Source of the DNA: an uncultured Lachnospiraceae bacterium
Lineage (GTDB): Bacteria > Bacillota > Clostridia > Lachnospirales > Lachnospiraceae
Reading direction: 5' to 3'
DNA length: 30,852 nucleotides
Assembly (NCBI GenBank): GCA_910587295.1
Contig: CAJULP010000064.1
Location: 1-30,852 of the forward strand
The notes under the pieces are model-generated. The model saw only the letters and a program-made list of their open reading frames with translations, was not told the DNA's origin and did not search any database. Positions within the stretch are counted from its first letter, which is position 1, and each line of letters begins with the position of its first letter. This document shows, piece by piece, positions 14,783 to 22,972 of this stretch. A program made the position numbers and the translations under genes.

Positions 14783-17383
14783 ATGAATATATCGAAATTT
14801 ACCCAAAAATCCATGCAGGCAGTGGAAGGCTGCGAGAAGCTTGCATACGAATATGGCAATCAGGAGATAGAACAGGAACACTTGCTTTACAGCCTGCTTA
14901 CCATTGATGACAGCCTGATCTTAAAGCTCATTGAGAAGATGGAGATCAATACCCAGTATTTTCTGAACCGGGTGGAGGAATCTGTGAACAAGCGCGTGAA
15001 AGTCCAAGGCGGAAAGGTATATGTAGGACAGGATCTAAACAAGGTGCTTATCTCTGCACAGGAGGAAGCCAAAGCGCTATCCGATGAATATGTTTCAGTG
15101 GAACATTTGTTCCTGGCTATGATCAAGCATCCGAATCATGCCGTCAAGGAGATTTTCCGTGAATTTGGGATCACCAGGGAGCGGTTTTTACAGGCTCTTT
15201 CCACGGTAAGGGGGAACCAGCGGGTGACATCCGACAACCCGGAAGCGACCTACGATACCCTTGCCAAATACGGGCAGGAGCTGGTGGAAAAGGCAAGAGA
15301 GCAGAAGCTGGATCCGGTGATCGGGCGGGACAATGAAATCCGTAACGTGATCAGGATCTTATCCCGTAAGACCAAGAATAATCCGGTGCTGATCGGGGAA
15401 CCCGGTGTAGGCAAAACGGCAGTGGTGGAAGGTCTGGCCCAGCGTATTGTCCGGGGGGATGTGCCCCAGGGGCTGAAGGATAAGAAGATTTTTGCGCTTG
15501 ATATGGGGGCTTTGGTGGCAGGAGCCAAATACCGGGGAGAATTTGAGGAACGGTTAAAAGCGGTCCTTGAAGACGTGAAGAACAGTGACGGACAGATCAT
15601 CCTTTTTATTGACGAGCTGCATACCATTGTGGGTGCGGGAAAGACCGACGGCGCATTGGATGCCGGAAACATGTTAAAGCCCATGCTGGCAAGAGGCGAA
15701 CTCCATTGCATCGGTGCAACCACGCTGGATGAGTACAGACAGTATATCGAAAAGGATGCGGCGCTGGAAAGAAGGTTCCAGCCTGTCATGGTGGAAGAAC
15801 CTACGGTAGAGGATACCATCTCTATCCTAAGAGGGCTGAAGGAGCGCTATGAGGTATACCATGGCGTGAAGATCATGGATAATGCTTTAGTCAGTGCGGC
15901 AGTGCTTTCTAACCGGTATATTTCGGACCGTTTCCTGCCGGATAAGGCCATCGACCTTGTGGACGAGGCATGTGCGCTGATCAAAACAGAACTGGACTCC
16001 ATGCCTTCGGAATTAGATGAGCTGCAGCGGAAGGTCATGCAGATGGAGATTGAAGAGACGGCTCTGAAAAAGGAAGATGACCGATTGAGTCAGGAACGTC
16101 TGGAAAATCTGCAAAAAGAACTGGCTGAGTTAAAGGAAGAACTGAACAACCGCAAGGCACAATGGGAAAACGAAAAGTCTTCCGTGGAAAAGCTCTCCAA
16201 GCTCCGTGAAGAGATTGACGCAGTGAGCAGCCAGATCGAGATTGCCCAGAGGGAAGGCGATTATGAGAAAGCGGCGGAGTTAAGCTATAGCAAGCTCCCT
16301 TCCTTAAAAAAGCAGCTTGAAATCGAGGAAGAACAGGTTAAGAATAAGGATTTATCGCTGGTGCATGAGAGCGTGTCCGATGAGGAGATTGCAAAGATCA
16401 TTTCCCGCTGGACGGGCATACCGGTGGCAAAGCTGACGGAAAGTGAGCGGAACAAGGCCCTGCATCTGGATGAGGAGCTGCATAAACGGGTGGTAGGCCA
16501 GGATGAAGGCGTCACCAAAGTTACGGAAGCGATTATCCGGTCAAAAGCCGGGATCAAAGATCCAACCAAACCAATCGGGTCATTTTTGTTCTTGGGCCCT
16601 ACCGGCGTGGGGAAGACGGAGCTTGCAAAAGCCCTTGCCGCGTCCTTGTTTGATGACGAAAATAACATGGTCCGTATAGATATGAGCGAGTATATGGAGA
16701 AATATTCTGTATCCAGGCTGATCGGGGCGCCTCCCGGATACGTGGGCTACGAAGAAGGCGGACAGTTAACCGAAGCGGTCAGGAGAAAGCCGTATTCTGT
16801 CGTCTTGTTTGATGAGATTGAAAAAGCCCACCCGGACGTGTTCAACGTGCTGCTGCAGGTGTTAGACGACGGGCGGATCACGGATTCCCAGGGACGTACG
16901 GTGGACTTTAAAAACACCATATTGATCATGACTTCCAACATTGGGGCATCCTATCTGTTGGAAGGGATTGACCGAGACGGACAGATCAGCCAGGACGCAG
17001 AGAAGCTTGTGATGAATGACCTGCGCGCTCATTTTAGGCCGGAGTTTTTAAACCGGCTTGATGAGACGATTTTATTTAAACCGTTGTCTAAGGAAAATAT
17101 TGGTGGTATCATTAAGCTGATCATAGCGGATCTGAACCGAAGGCTGTCGGACAGGGAGCTTGCGGTAGCGCTTTCGCCGGAAGCGGAAGCCTATATAGTG
17201 GAACAGGCCTATGACCCGGTTTACGGTGCAAGACCGTTGAAGCGGTTTATCCAAAAATACGTGGAAACGCTTTCCGCCAAACTGATTCTTGCAGATCAGG
17301 CGGCGCAGGGAGATACGATTCTGATTACGGCAGAGGATGGGGAGCTTTCCGCAAAAGTGAAAAAGATCATGGAGGAAAGATAA
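14783..17383 (+). CDS. clpB: ATP-dependent disaggregase ClpB
   Basis: An 866-residue hexameric AAA+ chaperone that pulls proteins out of aggregates together with DnaK. The open frame includes a GTG at 14777, but that codon overlaps the AAGGAG site; the ATG at 14783, five bases after it, is the likely start. Order: double Clp-N repeat (about 1-145), first AAA+ module with Walker A G-E-P-G-V-G-K-T at 205-212, the long coiled-coil M-domain (about 400-520) that distinguishes ClpB from ClpA, and second AAA+ module with G-P-T-G-V-G-K-T at 605-612. Walker B segments (I-L-F-I-D-E-L and V-V-L-F-D-E-I) are present. Length fits the family. Control is by the CIRCE/HrcA site upstream, and a DUF4250 gene follows one base after the stop. 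Confidence 0.98.
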   Translation: MNISKFTQKSMQAVEGCEKLAYEYGNQEIEQEHLLYSLLTIDDSLILKLIEKMEINTQYFLNRVEESVNKRVKVQGGKVYVGQDLNKVLISAQEEAKALSDEYVSVEHLFLAMIKHPNHAVKEIFREFGITRERFLQALSTVRGNQRVTSDNPEATYDTLAKYGQELVEKAREQKLDPVIGRDNEIRNVIRILSRKTKNNPVLIGEPGVGKTAVVEGLAQRIVRGDVPQGLKDKKIFALDMGALVAGAKYRGEFEERLKAVLEDVKNSDGQIILFIDELHTIVGAGKTDGALDAGNMLKPMLARGELHCIGATTLDEYRQYIEKDAALERRFQPVMVEEPTVEDTISILRGLKERYEVYHGVKIMDNALVSAAVLSNRYISDRFLPDKAIDLVDEACALIKTELDSMPSELDELQRKVMQMEIEETALKKEDDRLSQERLENLQKELAELKEELNNRKAQWENEKSSVEKLSKLREEIDAVSSQIEIAQREGDYEKAAELSYSKLPSLKKQLEIEEEQVKNKDLSLVHESVSDEEIAKIISRWTGIPVAKLTESERNKALHLDEELHKRVVGQDEGVTKVTEAIIRSKAGIKDPTKPIGSFLFLGPTGVGKTELAKALAASLFDDENNMVRIDMSEYMEKYSVSRLIGAPPGYVGYEEGGQLTEAVRRKPYSVVLFDEIEKAHPDVFNVLLQVLDDGRITDSQGRTVDFKNTILIMTSNIGASYLLEGIDRDGQISQDAEKLVMNDLRAHFRPEFLNRLDETILFKPLSKENIGGIIKLIIADLNRRLSDRELAVALSPEAEAYIVEQAYDPVYGARPLKRFIQKYVETLSAKLILADQAAQGDTILITAEDGELSAKVKKIMEER

Positions 17384-17384
17384 G

Positions 17385-17561
17385 ATGCAGTTACCCAATG
17401 ACCCTGTAATGCTGTTTAGTTATGTAAACCTAAAGCTCCGGGATTATTACTCTGATTTAGAGGAAATGTGCGAAGATTTGGACGTTGATCAGGCAATGCT
17501 TGTGGAAAAGCTGACAAAAGCGGGATATGCTTATGATAGGGATAAGAACCGGTTTGCATAA
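17385..17561 (+). CDS. DUF4250 family small protein
   Basis: A 58-residue protein starting M-Q-L-P-N-D-P-V-M-L-F-S-Y-V-N, which is the hallmark opening of DUF4250 proteins, with the further signature K-L-R-D-Y-Y and a closing G-Y-x-Y-D-x-x-x-N-R-F. Family members are about 55-65 residues, so it is complete. The ATG lies one base after the clpB stop (TAAGATG). The GGAGG within the last clpB codons is its ribosome binding site, so the two genes are translationally coupled and share the CIRCE-controlled transcript. Function unknown. It may have a role connected with heat shock, by association only. Confidence 0.88.
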   Translation: MQLPNDPVMLFSYVNLKLRDYYSDLEEMCEDLDVDQAMLVEKLTKAGYAYDRDKNRFA

Positions 17562-17642
17562 TTGCTTGGACAGTGTGCATAAACTATAGAAGCAACGGGT
17601 TGGATTAAAAAGACATATTGACAAAAATATTTTTTTCGTATA

Positions 17643-17671
17643 TTGACATTTTTTGTGCAGGTTGCTATAAT
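17643..17671 (+). promoter_or_regulatory. Consensus sigma-A promoter of the PTS operon
   Basis: Perfect TTGACA (17643-17648), 17-bp spacer, perfect TATAAT (17666-17671). Such strength fits control downstream by antitermination rather than at initiation. A second TTGACA just upstream (17618-17623) has no matching -10. Confidence 0.92.
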
Positions 17672-17704
17672 CTAAATAATTCATTAATTGTTTATAAATT
17701 TTTT

Positions 17705-17735
17705 GGATTGTTACTGCAACCAGGCAGGCAAAACC
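17705..17735 (+). promoter_or_regulatory. RAT (ribonucleic antiterminator) site
   Basis: The RNA segment begins GGATTGTTACTGC and ends GGCAGGCAAAACC, matching the imperfect stem-loop bound by BglG/LicT/GlcT proteins. Its 3' end overlaps the left arm of the terminator at 17732, so bound antiterminator and terminator are mutually exclusive. Confidence 0.92.
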
Positions 17736-17786
17736 AAATTTTATGGATTGGCGAATTGGGCTGGTCCATGGAATTTGGTTTTTTTT
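17732..17786 (+). terminator. Conditional terminator overlapped by the RAT
   Basis: AACCAAATT (17732-17740) pairs with AATTTGGTT (17772-17780), followed by a further run of T to 17786. An inner pairing GGATTGG-type segment lies in the loop. It would stop transcription before the antiterminator gene unless the RAT is occupied. Confidence 0.9.
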
Positions 17787-17861
17787 ATCGCACTGCGGCA
17801 GGCAGAGGATCTTGTAAGCAGGATTCTTTCTTATTTTGGGTTGACGGATGAGGAATGAAAA

Positions 17862-18701
17862 ATGCGCATCGAAAAGATAATCAATAATAACATTATTTCT
17901 TCAAAAGATGGTATGGGCGTGGAGCTTGTTGTCATGGGGAGGGGCATCGGATTCGGCAAAAGGCCTGGAGATGAAATTGATGACCAGATGGTTGAAAAAA
18001 CTTTTAAACTGGATCAAATGAACGATAAGGAACAGTTTAAAGAATTACTGGCGTCTCTTCCGCTGGAATATATCCGGCTTGCGAATGATATCATTTCTTT
18101 TGCAAAGGATAATCTGGCGATCAAACTGAATCAAAATGTCTATCTGACATTGACTGACCATATTAATTTTGCTTTGAACAGGCATCGGGAAGGGATGATG
18201 TTTAACAATATCTTATATGATGAGGTGAGGTTGTTTTATCCGGTAGAATATTCGGTAGGCAGTTATGCCTTAGGGATTATTGAAGAAAGGACAGGATGCC
18301 GGCTGGCAGAAGACGAGGCAGCATCCATCGCTCTCCATATCATCAATGGCGAGTCCAATATGGAAATGGGAACCGCATTTGTCATGATCAAGATGATGCG
18401 TGAGATGATGGAAATTATTGAAAAGCATATTCCGGTTCCGGAAGGGAGAAACTATCCGAAAGACCGGCTGATCTCCGATCTAAAGCAGCTTGCTAACCGG
18501 CTGGTTGCGGAAGAGCCGATGGATGGCCACCGGGATGATGGATTGTACCACTTTGTGGAGGATAATTATTCCCAGGAATACGACATTATCAGAGGGATCA
18601 ACAGTTATATTGAAAAAGAGTATCAATGCAGTATGACAGAAGAAGAAAGGATTTACCTGACATTAAATATCAAACGCATGAAGGATCTGTATTTGTGCTG
18701 A
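17862..18701 (+). CDS. BglG/LicT-family transcription antiterminator
   Basis: A 279-residue RNA-binding antiterminator. Residues 1-55 are the CAT-type RNA-binding domain (N-N-N-I-I-S-S, G-R-G-I-G-F-G-K). PRD1 follows with both regulatory histidines, His100 (L-T-D-H-I-N-F) and His159 (I-A-L-H-I-I-N), the same numbers as in B. subtilis LicT. PRD2 (about 172-279) has Asp206 (R-L-I-S-D-L-K) and Asn269 (L-T-L-N-I-K-R) where LicT has phospho-accepting His207 and His269. In LicT, PRD1 phosphorylation by the cognate EII inhibits and PRD2 phosphorylation by HPr activates; the latter input seems lost here. Its own leader contains the RAT, so it is autoregulated, and the IIA gene follows 18 bp after. 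Confidence 0.95.
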   Translation: MRIEKIINNNIISSKDGMGVELVVMGRGIGFGKRPGDEIDDQMVEKTFKLDQMNDKEQFKELLASLPLEYIRLANDIISFAKDNLAIKLNQNVYLTLTDHINFALNRHREGMMFNNILYDEVRLFYPVEYSVGSYALGIIEERTGCRLAEDEAASIALHIINGESNMEMGTAFVMIKMMREMMEIIEKHIPVPEGRNYPKDRLISDLKQLANRLVAEEPMDGHRDDGLYHFVEDNYSQEYDIIRGINSYIEKEYQCSMTEEERIYLTLNIKRMKDLYLC

Positions 18702-18719
18702 GCAGAAAGGAGAAAACAG

Positions 18720-19208
18720 ATGAAGCTGTTTCAAAATTTATTTGCGAAAGATAACGGTATGAAAATCGGAGCACCGGTATCAGGTAAGCTGGTAAGTATC
18801 AGCGAGGTGAGTGACCCTACTTTTGGGGAAGAAATATTAGGGAAGGGAGCTGCCATCATTCCTGTGGATGGCAAGGTTTATGCACCATCAGACGGTACGG
18901 TGAGCACGGTGTTCCCTACCGGCCATGCTGTGGCGATGACCAGCAATGACGGTGTGGAGATTTTAGTCCATGTAGGGCTTGACACTGTGAAGCTGGACGG
19001 GAAACATTTTACGATCCATGCAAAAGAGGATCAACAGGTTAAAAAAGGCGATCTTCTGTTGGAAGCGGATTTAGAACAGATCAAAGCGGAAGGGTATGAT
19101 ATCATTACACCCGTTGTCATCTGCAATTCGGACGATTTTTCCGATGTAAAGATGGCGGAGTCAGGTGACGTGGCACATGGCGATGATATTTTGACCCTGC
19201 AGAAATAA
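18720..19208 (+). CDS. PTS glucose-family IIA protein (Crr-like)
   Basis: A 162-residue soluble phosphocarrier taking phosphate from HPr and passing it to IIB. It has the PTS_EIIA_1 fold marks: A-P-V-S-G at the start, P-x-x-G-x-V-Y-A-P-x-D-G, F-P-T-G-H-A with His69, and I-L-V-H-V-G-L-D-T-V with the phosphorylated His84; these correspond to the two active-site histidines of E. coli Crr. AAAGGAG is seven bases before the ATG. It stands alone rather than fused to the permease, and is placed between the antiterminator and the IICB gene. It probably serves that permease and may also phosphorylate PRD1 of the antiterminator indirectly through IIB. Confidence 0.94.
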   Translation: MKLFQNLFAKDNGMKIGAPVSGKLVSISEVSDPTFGEEILGKGAAIIPVDGKVYAPSDGTVSTVFPTGHAVAMTSNDGVEILVHVGLDTVKLDGKHFTIHAKEDQQVKKGDLLLEADLEQIKAEGYDIITPVVICNSDDFSDVKMAESGDVAHGDDILTLQK

Positions 19209-19231
19209 AAGATCTGCTGACTATGATGTTC

Positions 19232-19247
19232 ATGGGCTTTTGCCCAT
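19232..19247 (+). other. Intercistronic hairpin
   Basis: ATGGGC, loop TTTT, GCCCAT: a perfect 6-bp stem in the 111-bp gap between the IIA and IICB genes, with no T-run. It could stabilise or process the mRNA between the two genes. Confidence 0.4.
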
Positions 19248-19319
19248 AGAATATAAAACAAAGGTGATGGTTCTGTGGCTAGGGCAGGACTAAAATAATG
19301 ATAAGGGGGTACTTATTTT

Positions 19320-20789
19320 ATGATGAAGTATTTACAGAAACTGGGTAAGTCATTGATGCTTCCCGTGGCATGTCTGCCGATCTGTGGTATTTTGATGGGT
19401 ATTGGATATTTTCTGTGTCCGTCAACCATGCAGGGCGGTGAAGTAGTCGGATTCCTGCAGAAACTTGGATTTTTCCTGGTTAAGGCAGGCGGTGCGCTGA
19501 TTGACAATATGGCGCTTTTGTTCGTGATCGGTGTCGGTGTCGGCATGTCAGATGATCATGACGGAACGTCAGGCCTTGCGGCATTTGCATCATGGCTGAT
19601 GATCACAAACCTGCTTTCCGTAGGCGCAGTTACCACATTGATGCCTTCCGTAGCAGAAAGTGCAAATAAGACACTTGCTTTCAGCAAGATCGGAAACCCG
19701 TTTATTGGTATTCTTGCAGGTATTATTGGTGCAAGCTGCTATAATAAGTTTAAATCAACAAAATTACCGGATTGGCTGTCATTCTTCAGCGGCAAGCGCT
19801 GTGTAGCGATTGTTTCCGGTGTTGTATCTATTGTTGCGGCAGCAATATTATTGTTTGTATGGCCCATCGTGTTTGGTGTTCTCATTGCAGTAGGCGAAGG
19901 AATCGTTGGCCTTGGCGCTGTTGGCGCAGGTATCTACGCATTCTTGAACAGGTTGCTGATCCCTACAGGATTACACCATGCGTTGAACAACGTATTCTGG
20001 TTTGACACCATTGGCCTTGGCGACCTGACACACTTCTGGGCAGGTAAGACCAGCGCGGATGTTACATGGAGCCTTGGTATGTATATGTCTGGTTTCTTCC
20101 CTTGTATGATGTTTGGTATCCCTGGTGCAGCTCTTGCTATGATCCAGACAGCAAAAGAAGGTAAGAAAAAAGTTGCAATCGGTCTGATCGCTTCCGCAGC
20201 AGTATGTTCCTTTGTCTGTGGTGTTACAGAACCTTTTGAGTTTGGTTTCATGTTCCTTGCTCCTCTTCTTTATCTGATTTATGCATTGTTATACGGTATT
20301 TTCACAGTAGTTACGACATTGCTCGGCTTCCGCGCAGGCTTTAGTTTCTCTGCAGGTGCAACAGACCTTTTATTCTCAGCATCACTGCCGGCAGCACAGA
20401 ATACATGGATGATCATTCCTTTAGGTATTGCAGCGTTTGCAGTATTCTATCTGGTATTCCGCTTCGCGATCGTGAAGTTTGACTTAAAGACACCGGGTAG
20501 GGAAGATGATGATGTAGAAGCAGAAAAGAAAGTGGTTCTTTCCAATGACAATTATACACAGGTAGCTTCCATTATTCTGGAAGGCCTTGGCGGAAAAGGC
20601 AATGTTGCCTCTCTTGATAACTGTATCACAAGGCTTCGTCTGGAAATTAAGGATTACACGAAAGTTGACGAAAAGAAGATCAAATCAGCAGGTGTTGCCG
20701 GTGTCATGAGACCCAGCAAGAGCGCTGTGCAGGTTATCGTAGGTACCAAAGTACAGTTTGTTGCTGATGAAATGAAGAAAATGTTATAG
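19320..20789 (+). CDS. nagE: PTS N-acetylglucosamine-type permease, IIC-IIB
   Basis: A 489-residue membrane transporter that imports and phosphorylates its sugar. The IIC part (about 1-390) has the NagE/PtsG layout: L-P-V-A-C-L-P opening, multiple helices, P-T-G-L-H-H-A-L-N-N-V-F-W-F, G-F-F-P-C-M-M-F-G-I-P-G-A-A-L-A-M and G-V-T-E-P-F-E-F-G-F-M-F. The IIB domain fills the last 80 residues, with phospho-Cys435 in L-D-N-C-I-T-R-L-R-L. The N-x-F-W-F segment and the following nagB and nagA genes favour GlcNAc over glucose, giving GlcNAc-6-phosphate inside. IIA is encoded separately upstream. A GGGGG site lies 10 bases before the first of two ATGs. A terminator follows. Confidence 0.9.
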   Translation: MMKYLQKLGKSLMLPVACLPICGILMGIGYFLCPSTMQGGEVVGFLQKLGFFLVKAGGALIDNMALLFVIGVGVGMSDDHDGTSGLAAFASWLMITNLLSVGAVTTLMPSVAESANKTLAFSKIGNPFIGILAGIIGASCYNKFKSTKLPDWLSFFSGKRCVAIVSGVVSIVAAAILLFVWPIVFGVLIAVGEGIVGLGAVGAGIYAFLNRLLIPTGLHHALNNVFWFDTIGLGDLTHFWAGKTSADVTWSLGMYMSGFFPCMMFGIPGAALAMIQTAKEGKKKVAIGLIASAAVCSFVCGVTEPFEFGFMFLAPLLYLIYALLYGIFTVVTTLLGFRAGFSFSAGATDLLFSASLPAAQNTWMIIPLGIAAFAVFYLVFRFAIVKFDLKTPGREDDDVEAEKKVVLSNDNYTQVASIILEGLGGKGNVASLDNCITRLRLEIKDYTKVDEKKIKSAGVAGVMRPSKSAVQVIVGTKVQFVADEMKKML

Positions 20790-20827
20790 GTATTATAGTA
20801 GTTTTAATAATACCGAAACCCCTAGCA

Positions 20828-20857
20828 GAGCGGAGGCCTTCGGGCCTTCGTTCTTTT
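20828..20857 (+). terminator. Rho-independent terminator after nagE
   Basis: GAGCGGAGGCC (20828-20838), tetraloop TTCG, GGCCTTCGTTC (20843-20853; two G-U pairs), then TTTT. It separates the PTS operon from nagBA. Confidence 0.85.
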
Positions 20858-20921
20858 CATAAATACAGAGCATGGAAGCGCAGCTTTTACAAACATAGTT
20901 TTCGAAAACAGGAAAATATAG

Positions 20922-20927
20922 TATAAT
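20922..20927 (+). promoter_or_regulatory. Candidate -10 box of a nagBA promoter
   Basis: Perfect TATAAT preceded by AG, 51 bp before the nagB ATG. The -35 at 16-18 bp spacing is poor (TTTTCG at 17), so an activator or an extended contact may be needed. Confidence 0.45.
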
Positions 20928-20977
20928 CATATCAACTGGAACTAACAATAAGATCATAAGGGTTAAAGGAGGACAAA

Positions 20978-21706
20978 ATGAAGATTATTAAAGCTAAGGA
21001 TTATCAGGATATGAGCAGGAAGGCGGCTAATATCATATCCGCACAGGTGATCATGAAACCGGACTGTGTGCTTGGGCTGGCAACAGGTTCCACCCCCATC
21101 GGGGCGTATGAGAATCTGGTAAACTGGTATCAAAAGGGTGACCTTGACTTTTCAGGGGTTACGACGGTGAACCTGGATGAATATAAAGGGCTGACCAGGG
21201 ATAATGACCAAAGCTATTATTATTTTATGAATGAGCACTTGTTCAGTAAGGTAAACGTAGATCCGAAGCGTACATTCCTGCCGGATGGCACGGAGCCGGA
21301 CAGCGCTAAGGCATGTGAGGATTATAATCATGTGATTGAGAGCGTGGGCGGCGTGGATCTGCAGCTTCTTGGACTGGGCCATAACGGACATATCGGTTTT
21401 AATGAGCCCAGCGATATTTTTAAGGCGAAAACGCACTGTGTGGATTTGACCGAGACTACCATTCAGGCAAATAAGAGATTTTTTGCATCTATAGATGATG
21501 TACCCCGCCAGGCCTATACCATGGGGATCCAGACGATCATGCAGGCCAGGAAGATATTAGTGGTAGTAAGCGGTGCGGAAAAAGCGGCGATCGTAAAGGA
21601 AGCTTTCTTTGGCCCGATCACGCCGAAGGTGCAGGCTTCTGTGCTCCAGCTGCATCATGATGTGATCCTGGTTGCGGATGAGGCGGCTTTGGCTGAATTG
21701 GGATAG
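20978..21706 (+). CDS. nagB: Glucosamine-6-phosphate deaminase NagB
   Basis: A 242-residue cytosolic enzyme converting glucosamine-6-phosphate to fructose-6-phosphate and ammonia, the last step of the GlcNAc route. Visible marks are the phosphate-binding L-G-L-A-T-G-S-T-P-I-G, the catalytic-loop T-V-N-L-D-E-Y (Asp acting as base) and L-G-L-G-H-N-G-H-I-G-F-N-E-P with the ring-opening His. Length is typical of the short Gram-positive form that lacks the allosteric C-terminal extension. AAAGGAGG precedes the ATG. nagA follows after 36 bp, and the GlcNAc permease lies upstream behind a terminator. Confidence 0.97.
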   Translation: MKIIKAKDYQDMSRKAANIISAQVIMKPDCVLGLATGSTPIGAYENLVNWYQKGDLDFSGVTTVNLDEYKGLTRDNDQSYYYFMNEHLFSKVNVDPKRTFLPDGTEPDSAKACEDYNHVIESVGGVDLQLLGLGHNGHIGFNEPSDIFKAKTHCVDLTETTIQANKRFFASIDDVPRQAYTMGIQTIMQARKILVVVSGAEKAAIVKEAFFGPITPKVQASVLQLHHDVILVADEAALAELG

Positions 21707-21742
21707 CCTAAAAGCCGGATAATAGAAAGGAGAACGTTTTTC

Positions 21743-22879
21743 ATGATCATTAAGAATGCAAGAGTATATACAGAAGACGGGATTTTCCTTGAAAAAGATA
21801 TTTTTATAGAAGGCGGCCTCTTTGTAAGTTCAGCGGAGGAAGTAAGTGACGGTCAGGTGATAGACGGGGCCGGCTGTGTGGCGATACCGGGACTTACGGA
21901 TATTCATTTTCATGGGTGCATGAGCCATGATTTCTGCGATGGTACAAGGGAAGCCATTGACGCTATGGCGGATTATGAGGCTTCGGTAGGGGTTACTAAT
22001 ATCGTGCCGGCGACCATGACGCTTTCGAAGGAAGAGCTGCTTGGCATCTGCAAAACGGCAAAGGCATATAAGGATGAGGGCAGGCAGGAAGGGAAAGCCC
22101 GTTTCCATGGAATCAATATGGAAGGCCCGTTTGTGGCGCCGGCTAAAAAGGGCGCACAGAACGGGGAGTTTATCCACAAACCGGATATCGAAATGTTTGA
22201 CAGCTTAAATGAGGCTTCCGGAAACATTGTTAAGCTTCTTGCCATAGCGCCGGAACAGGAAGGGGCTATGGAGCTGATTGAACAAAGGCATAAGGACGTT
22301 GTGATGTCCCTTGCCCATACCGCTACGGATTATGAAACCGCGGTAAAGGCTTTTGAAAAAGGCGCAAGCCATGTGACCCATCTTTATAACGCAATGAACC
22401 CTTATACTCACAGAGCGCCCGGACTGATCGGTGCGGCAGCGGATAAGGAAAAGGTGGAGGTGGAGCTTATTTGTGACGGCGTGCACATCCATCCGGCTGC
22501 CGTCAGGACCACTTTCAAAATATTTGGCGATGACCGCATCATACTGATCAGCGATAGTATGAGGGCAACAGGATTGGATGACGGTGACTATACCTTAGGT
22601 GGCCAGTATGTGAAAGTGACAGGAAACCTTGCCGCATTAAAGGACGGAACCATTGCCGGCTCTGTGACCAACCTGATGGACTGTATGCGCACGGCCGTAT
22701 TAAAGATGGGGATTCCATTAGAGTCGGCGGTGAAGTGTGCGGCGGTGAACCCGGCTAAAAGCGTGGGGATCTATGACCGGCACGGCAGCATTTCTGTGGG
22801 CAAAAAGGCGGATGTGGTGCTGCTTAGTCAGGAAGGGCTTGAGCTTAGAAATATCATCATGGATGGAAAACTCCTGTAA
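21743..22879 (+). CDS. nagA: N-acetylglucosamine-6-phosphate deacetylase NagA
   Basis: A 378-residue amidohydrolase that removes acetate from GlcNAc-6-phosphate to give NagB its substrate. Metal-binding and catalytic segments in order: D-I-H-F-H-G near residue 51, M-E-G-P-F with the metal-binding Glu, L-A-H-T-A, H-V-T-H-L-Y-N-A-M with its two His, and I-S-D-S-M containing the catalytic Asp. Full length for the family. AAAGGAG precedes the ATG. Together with nagE and nagB it completes the path from external GlcNAc to glycolysis; it also recycles cell-wall sugar. No terminator is clear after it, but a new promoter begins 7 bp on. Confidence 0.97.
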   Translation: MIIKNARVYTEDGIFLEKDIFIEGGLFVSSAEEVSDGQVIDGAGCVAIPGLTDIHFHGCMSHDFCDGTREAIDAMADYEASVGVTNIVPATMTLSKEELLGICKTAKAYKDEGRQEGKARFHGINMEGPFVAPAKKGAQNGEFIHKPDIEMFDSLNEASGNIVKLLAIAPEQEGAMELIEQRHKDVVMSLAHTATDYETAVKAFEKGASHVTHLYNAMNPYTHRAPGLIGAAADKEKVEVELICDGVHIHPAAVRTTFKIFGDDRIILISDSMRATGLDDGDYTLGGQYVKVTGNLAALKDGTIAGSVTNLMDCMRTAVLKMGIPLESAVKCAAVNPAKSVGIYDRHGSISVGKKADVVLLSQEGLELRNIIMDGKLL

Positions 22880-22886
22880 AAGGGGA

Positions 22887-22915
22887 TTGAACAGCATGTC
22901 CTTTTAGGCTATACT
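22887..22915 (+). promoter_or_regulatory. Sigma-A promoter of the D,D-carboxypeptidase gene
   Basis: TTGAAC (22887-22892), 17 bp, TATACT (22910-22915), 57 bp before the GTG start. Confidence 0.75.
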
Positions 22916-22972
22916 AAAGAGAAACCCGTATAAGGGAAGGTCGAGTATGCCAGTTATAAAGGAGTTTTTTCA

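Noticed and set aside
15250..16668. Long leftward open frames opposite clpB
   Set aside because: Low-complexity Ser-rich translations, fully inside the clpB gene on the other strand, with no ribosome binding sites; antisense shadows.
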